In this document: piece after piece, positions 1 through 8,836 of the stretch
Layout: each line of letters opens with the position of its first letter
Position numbering within the stretch: position 1 is the stretch's first letter
Assembly: GCA_902826245.1 (NCBI GenBank)
Contig: CADEEA010000001.1
Location: forward strand, 102,875 to 166,874
Reading direction: 5' to 3'
DNA length: 64,000 nucleotides
Source: an uncultured Alphaproteobacteria bacterium
Lineage (GTDB): Bacteria > Pseudomonadota > Alphaproteobacteria > Caulobacterales > Aquidulcibacteraceae
The notes under the pieces: generated by a model
Databases searched by the model: none
Told to the model about the DNA's origin: nothing
The model's input: the letters and a program-made list of their open reading frames with translations, nothing else
Translations under genes and position numbers: made by a program

Positions 1-1
1 T

Positions 2-568
2 CCGCTCAGCGTCTATGCGGCCTCGAAAAAGGCCAACGAGCTGCTGGCCCATTCCTACAGTCATCTGTATCGGCTGCCGGCGACGGGGTTGCGCTTCTTC
101 ACGGTCTATGGCCCGTGGGGCCGCCCGGACATGGCGATGTTCCTGTTCGCGCGCGCGATTCTGGCGGGCGAGCCGATCGACGTGTTCAATCACGGCCAGA
201 TGGAGCGCGATTTCACTTATGTCGACGACATCGTGGAATCCCTGCTGCGTGTGGGTGAGCGGGTGGCGCGCCCCAACCCGGCCTGGCGCGGCGAAGCGCC
301 CGACCCGGCGACCTCAAGCGCGCCTTATCAGCTCTACAATATCGGCAATCACTCGCCGGTGAAATTGATGCGGCTGATCGAGATCATCGAAGAATGTCTC
401 GACAAGAAGGCGATCAGAAACCTCCTGCCGATGCAGCCGGGCGATGTGCCTGCGACCTTCGCCGATGTCGACGATCTCGCCCGCGATGTCGATTTCGCGC
501 CGACCACGCCGATTGAGATCGGCGTCAAGCGCTTCCTCGACTGGTACCGGGAATATTACAAGGTCTGA
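2..568 (+). CDS. NAD-dependent sugar-nucleotide epimerase, 3' part
   Basis: The gene is cut by the left window edge; about 188 C-terminal residues are present, in the frame beginning at base 2. The first visible residues carry the short-chain dehydrogenase catalytic motif YxxxK (YAASK), followed by [18 protein letters not shown] and the segment [17 protein letters not shown]. These are typical of the extended-SDR family that includes UDP-glucuronate 4-epimerase (CapI/LpsL). Such enzymes invert C4 of a nucleotide sugar for capsule or LPS synthesis in the cytoplasm. Its last 13 bases overlap the convergent AGE-family gene. The exact substrate cannot be settled because the Rossmann NAD-binding end is missing. 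Confidence 0.88.
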   Translation, partial: PLSVYAASKKANELLAHSYSHLYRLPATGLRFFTVYGPWGRPDMAMFLFARAILAGEPIDVFNHGQMERDFTYVDDIVESLLRVGERVARPNPAWRGEAPDPATSSAPYQLYNIGNHSPVKLMRLIEIIEECLDKKAIRNLLPMQPGDVPATFADVDDLARDVDFAPTTPIEIGVKRFLDWYREYYKV

Positions 569-1674
569 AGCCTCGGCTCGAGCCGCAGCACTTCGCTGAA
601 AGCGAGCAACAGGTGGTAGACGATCGACGCCGGCACGGCTTGCGTCATCGGCTTACCCTCGGCGTCGAATTGATCAACCCACGCGCCCGGCGCTGAGCCA
701 GCGAAATAGCGGTCAAAGAGCAGGCGCAACGATTGCGCAACCGGCGCGCGCGGATCGCGGCCGCTTAACTCGTAGAGCCCCAACCAGCCCTTGATCCGCT
801 CTGTGTTGGCCCAAGCACGCGAACTGGCGCGGATCGGCGCTCCGCGTTCATCGACAATATCAAGCACGGCCCCGGCCGCGCCGAGCCCAAAGCGCTCGCC
901 CCAGGCGATCAGCGCCGCGGCATGAGCGCTAAAATCGCCGCCACGCAAACGCTGATATTGCGCCAGGATCCAAGCCCATTCGAAATGGTGGCCGGGCTCA
1001 AGAACTTGACCGGCCGTGCGCGACCAGTTTCGGTCGAATGTCTCGCCTAACGAGGCGCCGTCGAACAGGCGGTTGACGAAAAGCGTGGTCACCTGGTCGG
1101 CCTGCCCCAGAAATCTCTCATCGCCACTTGCTTCAAACGCCGTGAGGCACGCCTCAAGCAAGTGCATGTGCGGGTTCTGCAGGCGCACGCCGTCATCCGG
1201 CAGGCGCGCCACGAAGGCTTCATCGGCGCGCATGAAGCTTTGGATGAAGTCGAGCGTGCCATGCAGATACGCCAACACTTCGCTCTCGCGCGCGAGGCGA
1301 TACCGCCATGCCAGCGCGTAGAGCACGAAGGCGAGGTCGTAGAGATCGGGCGTCGCATCGAGAACGCCGCCTTCGCGCGTAAGCGTCTTGGCCCACGAGC
1401 CGTCCGGCAGGCGCGCGCGCTTGAACAAATACTCGCAGCCCATCTCCGATAGCGAGGCGCCTTCCTGCCATCCCAGCAGCGCCGCATGGGAAAAAGCGTA
1501 AACCTGCCGGCACATCGTCCGAACACGCTTGTCGCACCGCGCCGTGGGCGCGCCCTCCGGCGACACTTCCTCGAGAAACCCTCCGTGCTCGCGATCCACG
1601 CCGCAACGCGCCCAGAACGGCAGCAACGCCCCGAACATCCAGGTCCGCACCTCATTGAACGGAATCTCGCTCAT
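556..1674 (-). CDS. AGE-family N-acylglucosamine 2-epimerase / sugar isomerase
   Basis: A 372-residue protein of the N-acylglucosamine 2-epimerase (AGE) superfamily, an (alpha/alpha)6 barrel. Visible family motifs are [14 protein letters not shown] near residue 75, [15 protein letters not shown] in the middle and [17 protein letters not shown] around residue 235; the conserved His residues are the expected catalytic bases. Family members epimerise or isomerise free or phosphorylated hexoses such as N-acetylglucosamine/N-acetylmannosamine or mannose/fructose. I chose ATG 1674 because GGGGAGAAGC lies just upstream; the open frame continues to 1725. It is divergent from the GDP-mannose gene, which suggests a mannose-related role, but the substrate is not visible. 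Confidence 0.85.
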   Translation of the reverse strand: MSEIPFNEVRTWMFGALLPFWARCGVDREHGGFLEEVSPEGAPTARCDKRVRTMCRQVYAFSHAALLGWQEGASLSEMGCEYLFKRARLPDGSWAKTLTREGGVLDATPDLYDLAFVLYALAWRYRLARESEVLAYLHGTLDFIQSFMRADEAFVARLPDDGVRLQNPHMHLLEACLTAFEASGDERFLGQADQVTTLFVNRLFDGASLGETFDRNWSRTAGQVLEPGHHFEWAWILAQYQRLRGGDFSAHAAALIAWGERFGLGAAGAVLDIVDERGAPIRASSRAWANTERIKGWLGLYELSGRDPRAPVAQSLRLLFDRYFAGSAPGAWVDQFDAEGKPMTQAVPASIVYHLLLAFSEVLRLEPRLQTL

Positions 1675-1730
1675 GCTTCTCCCCGACGCGCCGTCTTGCG
1701 GATTTTGTCGGCCCGACGCAAGCAAGGCCC

Positions 1731-2795
1731 ATGAAGCACCGCATCATCCCCGCGATCATGTCCGGCGGAGCCGGGACCAGGCTCTGGCCCACCTCAACCG
1801 ACGCGCAACCGAAGCAATTCCACGCCCTGACCGAAGCGCGATCGCTGTTCGCCGAAACGGTGGCGCGCGTCAGCGGAGAAACTGATGCACTCTCCTTTGC
1901 GAAGCCCATTGTGCTGTGCGCTTCCCGCCACAAGAGCTGGGTCGAAGCACAATTGACCGAAATTGACGCAAGCCCTTCCGCAATTGTGTACGAGCCGGTC
2001 GCACGCAACACCGCCGCCGTCGCAGCCGTGGCCGCCGCCTTGAGCGCCGAGATCGATTCCGACGCGCTCGTGTTGCTGTTGCCGGCAGACCACTTTATTG
2101 CCGACCGCGAGGGCTTTCATGCCACGCTCGCGCGCGCGGCGCCGCTCGCGCGCGAGCGAATCGTCACACTTGGCATCGATCCCACCCGTCCAGAGACCGG
2201 CTACGGCTACATAAAGAACGGCGCGGCGCTGAGCGATGGCGTCTTCGCGATTGACTCTTTTCGTGAGAAACCTAAGCGCGAAGTCGCCGAGCAATACTTG
2301 GCCGAAGGCGGCTATTCGTGGAACGCTGGCATATTCTTCTTCCATCCGCGCACGATGCTGGAAGAATTCTTCGCCAATGCCGACATCCGCGATCACGCGC
2401 TCGCCGCCCTGGCCGCAGCTCACCGCAATGGTCGTGAAATCCACCTCGACTCCGAACACTTCGCCCGCGCCCGTTCCATGCCGTTCGACATCGCTGTGAT
2501 GGAACACACAAGTAAAGGCGCGGTTGCGCCGTGCGCAGTCGGCTGGGCCGATGTCGGCGCCTGGGACGAGATCTGGCGTCTGGCGACAAAGGATGGACGC
2601 GGCAATGCTACCCACGGAGAGGTTGTGGTGCTCGATGGCTCGAACAATCTTTTGCGCGGCGAGGGCGTGAAGGTTTGCGTGTCTGGCCTGAACGACCTCA
2701 TTGTGATCGCGACGCCCGAAGCCGTGATCGTGGTCCCCCGTGACCGCGCGCAGGATGTGAAGCAATTGCGCGAGCTCGCGCTCAAACCTCGGTGA
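1731..2795 (+). CDS. manC: Mannose-1-phosphate guanylyltransferase
   Basis: 354 residues, the length of a stand-alone nucleotidyltransferase without the C-terminal type II phosphomannose isomerase domain found in longer bifunctional ManC/XanB proteins. The signature GGAGTRLWP lies at residues 11-19, PKQFHAL follows, and EKP, WNAGIFFF and FDIAVMEHT mark the sugar-phosphate and GTP binding regions. It converts mannose-1-phosphate and GTP to GDP-mannose for exopolysaccharide or LPS synthesis. It starts 56 bp from the divergent AGE gene, so the two probably share a control region. The subfamily symbol is less certain than the activity. Confidence 0.92.
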   Translation: MKHRIIPAIMSGGAGTRLWPTSTDAQPKQFHALTEARSLFAETVARVSGETDALSFAKPIVLCASRHKSWVEAQLTEIDASPSAIVYEPVARNTAAVAAVAAALSAEIDSDALVLLLPADHFIADREGFHATLARAAPLARERIVTLGIDPTRPETGYGYIKNGAALSDGVFAIDSFREKPKREVAEQYLAEGGYSWNAGIFFFHPRTMLEEFFANADIRDHALAALAAAHRNGREIHLDSEHFARARSMPFDIAVMEHTSKGAVAPCAVGWADVGAWDEIWRLATKDGRGNATHGEVVVLDGSNNLLRGEGVKVCVSGLNDLIVIATPEAVIVVPRDRAQDVKQLRELALKPR

Positions 2796-2825
2796 CGGAG
2801 ATCAGAAGTTCCGGGTCTTCCGGCT

Positions 2826-4424
2826 TCACCCTGTCAAGGTCACCCGCATCAACGCGCCACGCTCGGCGTCGACCAGCGCAACATCGCCGCCATGGGCGCG
2901 GGCAATGGAACGGGCGATAGCGAGGCCAAGACCGGCGCCGTTTGGGCTCTTACCTTCACCGTTCCCCAACCGCACGAACGGCTCAAACGCGCTTTCGCGT
3001 TGCTCGGCGGGGATGCCTGGCCCGTCGTCGACGACATCGATGCGTATCTGCGCGCCTTCGCGCTTCATGCTAATACGCGCGCGCGTCCCGTATTTTAGCG
3101 CGTTCTCCACGAGATTATTAAACAGCCGCTTCAAACCCAGCGACTGGCCAGTGACGACAACACGCTCTTCGCCATTGAACGATACCGGATACCCCGCTTC
3201 CAAATGATCGTCAGCAATGCTCTGCAGCAGCGCCGAAAGATCGAGGCGCACGCGTACCTCCTCAGCAGGATCATCGCGAGCGAAGGCGATGAAGCTCGCG
3301 ACTAGAGCCTCGACCTCGCCGATCTCCTTGGCCATGCGGTCGCGCTGATCGGACGGCGCGTTCTCCGCCGCCAGACGCAAGCGCATGAGCGGCGTACGCA
3401 TATCGTGGGCGACGGCTGCGAGCGTCTTGGTGCGATCAGCGATGAGCGCGCGCAGCCTAGCCTGCATGCTGTTGACCGCGCGCGCCGCGCCCTGCAACTC
3501 GCGAGGCCCCTGCTCGAGCACGGGTTCGCTTCGCGGGTCCACTCCCACCGCCTGCACTGCATTGGCGAAACTCTGTATTGGGCGCGCAATCCGGCGCGCG
3601 AATACCATCGCCAACAACGTCAACACTGCTAGTGCTGCTGCGATGATCGACGCCGCGCGCGCGATCCACCCAAGTTCGGCCCAGTTTCGCCCCTGGCGCA
3701 TCGACAGCCAACGCCCATCTGGCAATTGCGCACCTATCTCGAAGCCCGAGATCAACGACACGCCCTCGGGCGCGGGCGCGAATATTGGCGGCATTGGCGC
3801 CGCGGGAGGCGTCGGCGCAGTCGCCGCCTCCCAGGTCGATGATGGTGTCGGGGGCGCGGGCGGGGCAGGCGCTGCGTGGTCAGGCAGGTGGAACTCAAAC
3901 GTGCGCATCGGAGCGCTGCCTGGGCCTTCATCAGGAAGGCGCACAACGAGCCTGTCACTCTCGACATTGGCGCCGCGCGCTTGCCGCGGCGACTCTGCTT
4001 GGCTCTCTCGCGCCGCCTTCGCAATGCCAACATGCACCTCCTCGATGTCGCGCACGCGAAAAACAAACGTCTCGCTACGGACAATTCCGGACGCAGACAC
4101 CCGCACCTGTTCGCGCGCAAGCGAGAGGTCGTCCGCCAGATGCGCGCGAATCCGCTCCATCGGTGGCGATTGGCGTATCATGACCGGTGCAACGCGGCCC
4201 ACCCGCCATACCATCCCACCTTGTGACCAAGGACGCCCCTCCGCGAGCATATAATCGTAACCTTCTCGGAAATGATCGGCGACGACATCGGCCCGCATCA
4301 CGTCCGGCGGGCGCGGCGGTAGCCAGATCACGATCGCCAGCATCGCCACGAACGCGGCCGCAAGCGCCAGCGCCACAAGCGCGCCAAGATAAGCCGCGAT
4401 GGGCAGGCCACGTGCTTTGTCCAT
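2826..4424 (-). CDS. Sensor histidine kinase of an OmpR-type two-component system
   Basis: About 532 residues. One membrane helix lies near residues 12-34. A periplasmic domain of roughly 215 residues follows and contains a proline-rich stretch (many APP/PPAP repeats near residues 185-220). A second helix lies near 255-277, then HAMP, then HisKA with the phospho-acceptor His in AVAHDMRTPLMRLRL, then HATPase_c with N-box NNLVENALKYG, G1 box DDGPGIP and G2 box GAGLGLAIAR. I chose ATG 4424, which overlaps the regulator stop as TGATG; in-frame GTG codons at 4427 and 4433 are alternatives. It is translationally coupled to the response regulator. The periplasmic sensor is large and I recognise no ligand domain in it. 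Confidence 0.93.
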   Translation of the reverse strand: MDKARGLPIAAYLGALVALALAAAFVAMLAIVIWLPPRPPDVMRADVVADHFREGYDYMLAEGRPWSQGGMVWRVGRVAPVMIRQSPPMERIRAHLADDLSLAREQVRVSASGIVRSETFVFRVRDIEEVHVGIAKAARESQAESPRQARGANVESDRLVVRLPDEGPGSAPMRTFEFHLPDHAAPAPPAPPTPSSTWEAATAPTPPAAPMPPIFAPAPEGVSLISGFEIGAQLPDGRWLSMRQGRNWAELGWIARAASIIAAALAVLTLLAMVFARRIARPIQSFANAVQAVGVDPRSEPVLEQGPRELQGAARAVNSMQARLRALIADRTKTLAAVAHDMRTPLMRLRLAAENAPSDQRDRMAKEIGEVEALVASFIAFARDDPAEEVRVRLDLSALLQSIADDHLEAGYPVSFNGEERVVVTGQSLGLKRLFNNLVENALKYGTRARISMKREGAQIRIDVVDDGPGIPAEQRESAFEPFVRLGNGEGKSPNGAGLGLAIARSIARAHGGDVALVDAERGALMRVTLTG

Positions 4425-5146
4425 CACGGGCACGGCTTTGCGTCGAAAATGTAACCCTCGCCGCGGACGGTGCGGATGATATCGGGCGCGCCCTTGCGCT
4501 CAAGTTTGCGGCGCACGCGGCTGACTTGCACATCCACGGCGCGATCGAACACGTCGCTGTCATTGTTGAACGCATAGTCTAGCAATTGCTCGCGCGTGAG
4601 CACGCGCTGAGGGTGCTCGACGAACGCGCGCAGCAGCCGGAACTCGCCACTCGAGAGCGAGATCACAACGCCGTCCGGATCGTGCAGTTCACGCCGCGCG
4701 ATATCGAGGCGGAAGCCAGCGAAGCGAAGCGCATCCCCTTTAGGGGCTGTTTCCGCGTCGCGGGCGCGGCGCAGCACGGCGCGGGCGCGCGCCACCAATT
4801 CGCGCGGATTGCAGGGCTTGGCGAGGTAATCGTCAGCGCCAATTTCCAAGCCGACAATGCGGTCGGCGTCGTCGCCGAGCGCCGACAGCATGATGATCGG
4901 CGGCGCTCCCCTGCTCGAGAGGCGCTTGCATGCCGAGAGGCCATCTTCGCCAGGCATCATCAGGTCCAGTACAATCAGGTCGGCGCCGTGGCTGTCCAGG
5001 AGGCGCTCCATGGCGGCGACGTCCGCGGCGGCGGCGGCGTCAAATCCGGCCCTAGAGAACACTTCGGCCAAGCCGTTGCGTATGTCGGGATCGTCATCGA
5101 CGATCAGCACGCGCGGCGGCTGGGGCGCATCGGTCATGACCGCCAT
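4424..5146 (-). CDS. OmpR/PhoB-family response regulator
   Basis: 240 residues from ATG 5146 (ATG 5137 is possible). The receiver domain occupies residues 10-125 with the acidic pocket VDDDPD, phospho-acceptor Asp61 in VLDLMMPGEDG and the conserved Lys in YLAKPCNPREL. The C-terminal winged helix (residues 140-240) shows SSGEFRLLRAFVEHPQRVLTR and VDVQVSRVRRKLE, as in OmpR/PhoB. It is the partner of the overlapping histidine kinase and lies divergent from the EF-hand gene. A tandem GTTTCAG repeat in the intergenic region has the 11-bp period expected for this family, so autoregulation and control of the EF-hand gene are likely. Confidence 0.95.
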   Translation of the reverse strand: MAVMTDAPQPPRVLIVDDDPDIRNGLAEVFSRAGFDAAAAADVAAMERLLDSHGADLIVLDLMMPGEDGLSACKRLSSRGAPPIIMLSALGDDADRIVGLEIGADDYLAKPCNPRELVARARAVLRRARDAETAPKGDALRFAGFRLDIARRELHDPDGVVISLSSGEFRLLRAFVEHPQRVLTREQLLDYAFNNDSDVFDRAVDVQVSRVRRKLERKGAPDIIRTVRGEGYIFDAKPCP

Positions 5147-5237
5147 ATTACGGCCGTCTTGACCGCGCCGACAGGAGAAACTCCAGAATCGCCTGTGCAC
5201 GCCCCTCTGATCATCTCCACGATTCTACTGGGACGGC

Positions 5238-5255
5238 GTTTCAGGTTTGTTTCAG
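5238..5255. promoter_or_regulatory. Tandem GTTTCAG direct repeat, candidate response-regulator box
   Basis: Two exact copies of GTTTCAG (5238-5244 and 5249-5255) are spaced by four bases, giving an 11-bp period. OmpR/PhoB-family regulators bind tandem direct repeats with this helical spacing. The site lies between the divergent two-component operon and the EF-hand gene. The link to the neighbouring regulator is inferred. Confidence 0.55.
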
Positions 5256-5335
5256 CGCTGACAAACTGGGGAAACGCACGGGGTTAATAAGGCAGACGTG
5301 ATCGCCTCACGGGGCGCGCTAAGAAGGATCCGAAC

Positions 5336-6130
5336 ATGAGACTTGCAACCGCTTTAGGCGTGGCCTTCGCCTCGCTTGCGATGGCCGCCCACGCCCAGCC
5401 GAACCATACACGCGTCATTGTGCGCCATGCTGGAGGGGCGACGATGAACGTGGATTCCGATGGCGACGGCTGGATGACGCGCGCCGAGGCGGGCGCGGCC
5501 GCCGAGCGTATGTTCGCCGAACTCGACACCAATAACGACGAACGCCTCGATCTCGAGGATCGCGGCGAGGGCGAGTTCGAGTTCAGTGTGAACGGGCCGG
5601 GCGCTCCCGAACTCGAGGGGGACAATTGCACCACCGCAGTGGAGCCTGCAGACGGGGCGGAAAGCGCCGAGCGGCGCGTCACCGTGATTTGTCACGGAGA
5701 GGGTGAAAATGGCGAGCGGCGAAGCGAACGCCGAGTCACCGTCGAGCGTGGTGGCGAAGCGCCACGGACCGAAAACCGGGAGGAACACCGCGAGCGCCAC
5801 ACCGAGCGTAGCGTGGTGATTATCAACGGCGATCGCGTTTGGAGTAGCGATGGCGATGCGGATGCAATTGCGCCGGCGCCGCCAATGCCGCCTATCCCAC
5901 CACACGCGACGATGCTCTTCATGGGGCTGGACGGTCCAGGTGAGGCGGATCTGAACGGTGACGGCGCTATGTCGCTGGAGGAGTTCCGGGCCCAGCATTT
6001 GCGCTTCTTTGACGCCAGAGACGCCAACGGAGACGGCCGTGTGCGCCTCGAGGAGCGCCATGTCGCGCCGCCCGCCGCGCCCTCCCCGCCCAGCGCGCCA
6101 AACCCGCCCAGCCCGCCGCGTCGGCGCTGA
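5336..6130 (+). CDS. Secreted EF-hand calcium-binding protein
   Basis: 264 residues with a classical signal peptide (residues 1-21, cleavage near AAHAQ). Four calcium-loop motifs are readable: DSDGDGWMTRAE (about 40), DTNNDERLDLED (64), DLNGDGAMSLEE (205) and DANGDGRVRLEE (229). Between the two EF-hand pairs is a charged Arg/Glu-rich region (about 110-160), then a proline-rich stretch near 180, and a second proline-rich tail ends the protein. It probably acts in the periplasm as a calcium sensor or buffer. It is divergent from the two-component system and sits behind a candidate regulator box. No catalytic domain is recognised. Confidence 0.85.
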   Translation: MRLATALGVAFASLAMAAHAQPNHTRVIVRHAGGATMNVDSDGDGWMTRAEAGAAAERMFAELDTNNDERLDLEDRGEGEFEFSVNGPGAPELEGDNCTTAVEPADGAESAERRVTVICHGEGENGERRSERRVTVERGGEAPRTENREEHRERHTERSVVIINGDRVWSSDGDADAIAPAPPMPPIPPHATMLFMGLDGPGEADLNGDGAMSLEEFRAQHLRFFDARDANGDGRVRLEERHVAPPAAPSPPSAPNPPSPPRRR

Positions 6131-6217
6131 TCCGTGCGCCTGCATCCAAAAACGATGGAGGCGGCATCTTGAGATTAACCGCCGCGAATTGACGGCTTTC
6201 TTGATGAGAGACCTGTG

Positions 6218-6322
6218 ATGACCAAGTTCAGCTTCAAAGCCCTCTGCGTGACGGCCGCGTTCGTCCTGTTCACCCCGCTCGCACTTGCCACGCTCAACCA
6301 AGCCGCCCAGATCGTCGCCTGA
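6218..6322 (+). CDS. Tiny secreted or membrane peptide 1 (QAAQIVA family)
   Basis: 34 residues. It begins MTKFSFKAL, continues with a hydrophobic segment and ends VLFTPLALATLNQAAQIVA. A signal-peptidase site after LALA would release the ten-residue TLNQAAQIVA; the alternative is an uncleaved single-helix membrane protein. The ATG is fixed by alignment with the two paralogues in this window, which also start M(T/R)K(F/L). A GAGAG ribosome site lies about 8 bases upstream. A strong hairpin terminator follows at 6358. I do not recognise the family; codon use and the repeated gene architecture argue that it is real. Confidence 0.72.
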   Translation: MTKFSFKALCVTAAFVLFTPLALATLNQAAQIVA

Positions 6323-6357
6323 TCCCCCAAACCCGCCAAGCGGCGGCGATCAATGGA

Positions 6358-6391
6358 AGCGCGGACTTCACCCGGAGTCCGCGCTTTTTTT
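6358..6391 (+). terminator. Intrinsic terminator of peptide gene 1
   Basis: Perfect 10-bp stem (AGCGCGGACT with AGTCCGCGCT), an 8-base loop and a run of seven T. The same stem core recurs after the other two peptide genes, at 6615 and 10020. Confidence 0.9.
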
Positions 6392-6490
6392 GTGCAAAGG
6401 GCCGCAAACCTTGCGCAAGTTTTAGCATCCAACCCGCCGGGCGCCAGCATCTCATCAGCAAGAGCTTCAACCACGCATCGGAGATCGGCC

Positions 6491-6583
6491 ATGAGAAAAT
6501 TCCTTGCCATCGTCGCCGCGATCATTCTTTTCGCGCCGGCCGCCTACGCCTTCGTTTATCAAGCAGCTCAGATCGTCGCCTAA
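6491..6583 (+). CDS. Tiny secreted or membrane peptide 2 (QAAQIVA family)
   Basis: 30 residues, starting MRKFLAIVAA and ending ILFAPAAYAFVYQAAQIVA, which aligns without gaps with the last 19 residues of peptide 1. Cleavage after AAYA would give the decapeptide FVYQAAQIVA. GGAG lies 7-10 bases before the ATG. The DNA from the QIVA codons through the terminator is nearly identical to that of peptide gene 1 (shared TCGTCGCCT and CGATCAATGG blocks), so the two loci arose by a recent tandem duplication. The leader sequences have diverged more than the tail, as expected if the tail is the functional part. Confidence 0.75.
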   Translation: MRKFLAIVAAIILFAPAAYAFVYQAAQIVA

Positions 6584-6614
6584 TCCCCCCACCCGCCAAG
6601 CAGCGACGATCAAT

Positions 6615-6647
6615 GGCGCGGACTTCAACCGAAGTCCGCGCCCTTTT
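6615..6647 (+). terminator. Intrinsic terminator of peptide gene 2
   Basis: Perfect 12-bp stem (GGCGCGGACTTC with GAAGTCCGCGCC) around an AACC loop, followed by CTTTTCTT. It ends 36 bp before the start of the first membrane AraC-type gene, so that gene needs its own promoter or read-through. Confidence 0.9.
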
Positions 6648-6683
6648 CTTACCGAGCGCGCGCCCGTAAGAGTGGCGCTGCCC

Positions 6684-7736
6684 ATGAGCCCAGACTTGGT
6701 CGCACTCGATATCTTAGCGCGCGGCGTCGCTATTGGGGCGCTCGCCGCGATCGCGAGCGGCTTGTGGTCGGGCGGGACGCGCCAGCCGGCGCGGCTTGCG
6801 GGGCTTCTGTTTTGCACCGGCGTCACCGCTTACATAATCAATTCATCGCCGCAACTGACAAGCGCCTTCGCGCCAATCATGGCCCCGATCCATTTCGCGG
6901 CTTTCGGCGGAACTGGCCTGTTTTGGTTGTTTATCGTTGCGCTATTCGAGGATCGCTCGGTCTCGGTGCGCACGCTGGGCCCATGGGTGTTGCTGACCGT
7001 CATTGGCGTGATCGGTTGGGCGGCGCCGAACACTGCGCGTGAACCGATATGGCTGGTCCACAATTTGGTGGAGGCGAGTTTCGCGGCGCATGCGCTCTAC
7101 CTCATCTGGCGCAGCTGGCGCGGCGATCTGGTGGAGACACGCCGGCGCCTGCGCGGGCCATTCCTGGGGGTGGTGACGCTTTATGTGATGACGCTTTCAG
7201 GTTTCGAGATCGCGGAGGGGTTCGGCTACTTCGAGGACTGGTTCCGGCTCTTGGGCGGAGCATCGCTGGCGCTCTATTGCAGCGCCGGCGCATTCGTGTT
7301 CCTGCGCGCGCGCAGCGAATTGTTCGGCGCAGCCGCGCCCACGGCGCTGGGGGAGAGCGACGCTCTCGACGCCGGCGACCGCGCCGCGCTGGCGAAGCTT
7401 TCAGCGCTGATGGGCGAAGGCGAGGCTTGGCGGCGCGAGGGGCTGACCATCGGCGTGCTGGCTGAAGAAGTCGGCGTGCCCGAGCACCGCCTGCGGCCAT
7501 TGATCAACGACCATCTCGGCTTCCGCAACTTCGCCGCGTTCGTGAACGCGCGGCGGATCGAGGCGGCGAAGGCCATGCTGACTGATGTGGACAAATCCCG
7601 CGTAACCGTCGCCGCCATCGCTTATGATCTTGGCTTTGGCTCGCTGGGGCCGTTCAACCGCGCGTTCAAGGAAGCGACGGGTGTGACGCCGACGGAGTTT
7701 CGAAGAAGCGTCGCCAATGGCGGCGCCGATGCCTGA
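6684..7736 (+). CDS. Membrane-embedded AraC-type transcriptional regulator 1
   Basis: 350 residues from ATG 6684 (the longer open frame upstream overlaps the peptide gene and terminator). The first 220 residues hold about six hydrophobic helices with almost no large extramembrane domain. The last 100 residues are an AraC-type double helix-turn-helix, with LTIGVLAEEVGVPEHRLRPL as the first helix pair and VAAIAYDLGFGSLGPFNRAF ending GVTPTEFRR as the family signature. Such a protein would sense a membrane or external signal and bind DNA from the membrane. Its 3' end overlaps the next gene, a close paralogue. Ligand and target genes are unknown; the flanking peptide genes are candidates. Confidence 0.87.
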   Translation: MSPDLVALDILARGVAIGALAAIASGLWSGGTRQPARLAGLLFCTGVTAYIINSSPQLTSAFAPIMAPIHFAAFGGTGLFWLFIVALFEDRSVSVRTLGPWVLLTVIGVIGWAAPNTAREPIWLVHNLVEASFAAHALYLIWRSWRGDLVETRRRLRGPFLGVVTLYVMTLSGFEIAEGFGYFEDWFRLLGGASLALYCSAGAFVFLRARSELFGAAAPTALGESDALDAGDRAALAKLSALMGEGEAWRREGLTIGVLAEEVGVPEHRLRPLINDHLGFRNFAAFVNARRIEAAKAMLTDVDKSRVTVAAIAYDLGFGSLGPFNRAFKEATGVTPTEFRRSVANGGADA

Positions 7737-8736
7737 GGCAAATGTCGTCTACGAACTCGTCCTGCGCGGGATCGCGATCGGCGCGCTCGTCTCCGCAACC
7801 GCCGGCGTCTGGCGGGTCGCGCGGGGGAAGCCAGTGGCCCTCGCCGCGCTGCTGCTTTGCATCGCCGCCATCGGCCATGTGTTGGAGAGTTCCCGGGCGT
7901 TCAGCGCGCACGGCGGCGCCGTTTACATTGCCGCCAACGTCCTCTCGCTCGGAACCACTGGGTTCATGTGGCTGTTCGTCGTCACCTTGTTTGACGACCG
8001 TACGATGGGAGCGAAGACGCTGGCGCCCGTCTTGGGGCTGATCGCGGTTGGGCTTGTTGCGTTCGCCACGACCATGTGGCCGATCAAGGTGCTTCAGAGG
8101 TTGTGCGAGGCGGGCTTGGCGCTGCATGCGCTGGCTGTCGTGATCCGAACCTGGCGCGGCGACCTAGTGGAAGCGCGTCTGCGCATCCGCGCGCCGTTCG
8201 TGGCGATCGTAGCACTTTACGCGCTGCTGATGGCGGGGTCGCAAATCGTCGGCCTGCAGCCCCCCGCGGACTTAATCAATGGCGCGGCGCTCGCTGCATT
8301 GTGTGTTGCAGGCGCCGCGATCTTCGTGCGCGGCCCGGCCGATCTCCTGGGCGCAACCGGGCCCCGCCAATCGACTCCGCCGGCGGACGCCGCCGACCGG
8401 GCCGTGCTCGACCGCCTCAACCAGACGATGGACGCCGGCGAAATCTGGCGCCGGGAAGGCCTGACCATCGGCGCCCTGGCGGAGGCCGTCGGAATTCCCG
8501 AGCACCGCCTGCGGCCCATGATCAACGATCACCTCGGCTTTCGCAATTTCGCCGCGTTCGTGAACGCGCGTCGCATCGAGGCGGCCAAGCGTATGCTCGC
8601 CGACCCAGAGCAATCGCGCACCACGGTTGCCGCCATCGCCTACGATCTCGGCTTCGGCTCGCTTGGGCCGTTCAATCGGGCGTTCAAGGAAGCGACGGGG
8701 GTAACGCCAACGGAGTTTCGGCGGGGGACCAGCTAA
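7729..8736 (+). CDS. Membrane-embedded AraC-type transcriptional regulator 2
   Basis: 335 residues from ATG 7729 (ATG 7717 is in frame); the start overlaps the stop of the preceding paralogue by 8 bases, so the two are translationally coupled. The architecture is identical: about six membrane helices, a linker, then an AraC DNA-binding domain. Within that domain the segments EHRLRP(L/M)INDHLGFRNF and LGFGSLGPFNRAFKEATG are the same or nearly the same in both proteins. The membrane halves are far less similar than the DNA-binding halves. This pattern suggests two sensors with different inputs acting on the same DNA sites. Confidence 0.87.
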   Translation: MPEANVVYELVLRGIAIGALVSATAGVWRVARGKPVALAALLLCIAAIGHVLESSRAFSAHGGAVYIAANVLSLGTTGFMWLFVVTLFDDRTMGAKTLAPVLGLIAVGLVAFATTMWPIKVLQRLCEAGLALHALAVVIRTWRGDLVEARLRIRAPFVAIVALYALLMAGSQIVGLQPPADLINGAALAALCVAGAAIFVRGPADLLGATGPRQSTPPADAADRAVLDRLNQTMDAGEIWRREGLTIGALAEAVGIPEHRLRPMINDHLGFRNFAAFVNARRIEAAKRMLADPEQSRTTVAAIAYDLGFGSLGPFNRAFKEATGVTPTEFRRGTS

Positions 8737-8743
8737 GCCAAAA

Positions 8744-8836
8744 TGGACCGCCGGCGCTTTCGCCGGCATCTTCGGCTAAGAAGTCGGGCGTGTGAGTGTT
8801 TGCAGCCGTCCATGCCGGCGAGGCGCCGGCGGTCCA
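8744..8836. repeat. Intergenic palindromic element, family A copy 1
   Basis: A 93-bp element bounded by TGGACCGCCGGCGC and GCGCCGGCGGTCCA. The arms also contain an inner GCCGGC block, so each arm can fold on itself or with the other. Further copies are at 10064, 28263, 41797 and 53446. Confidence 0.8.

Noticed and set aside
3385..4254. Long open frame of 289 codons on the plus strand over the histidine kinase
   Set aside because: It is antisense to a kinase with all its motifs intact; long antisense frames are common in GC-rich DNA and this one shows no family pattern.
5354..6301. Open frame of 315 codons on the minus strand over the EF-hand gene
   Set aside because: The plus strand has a signal peptide and four calcium loops; the antisense product has no recognisable feature.
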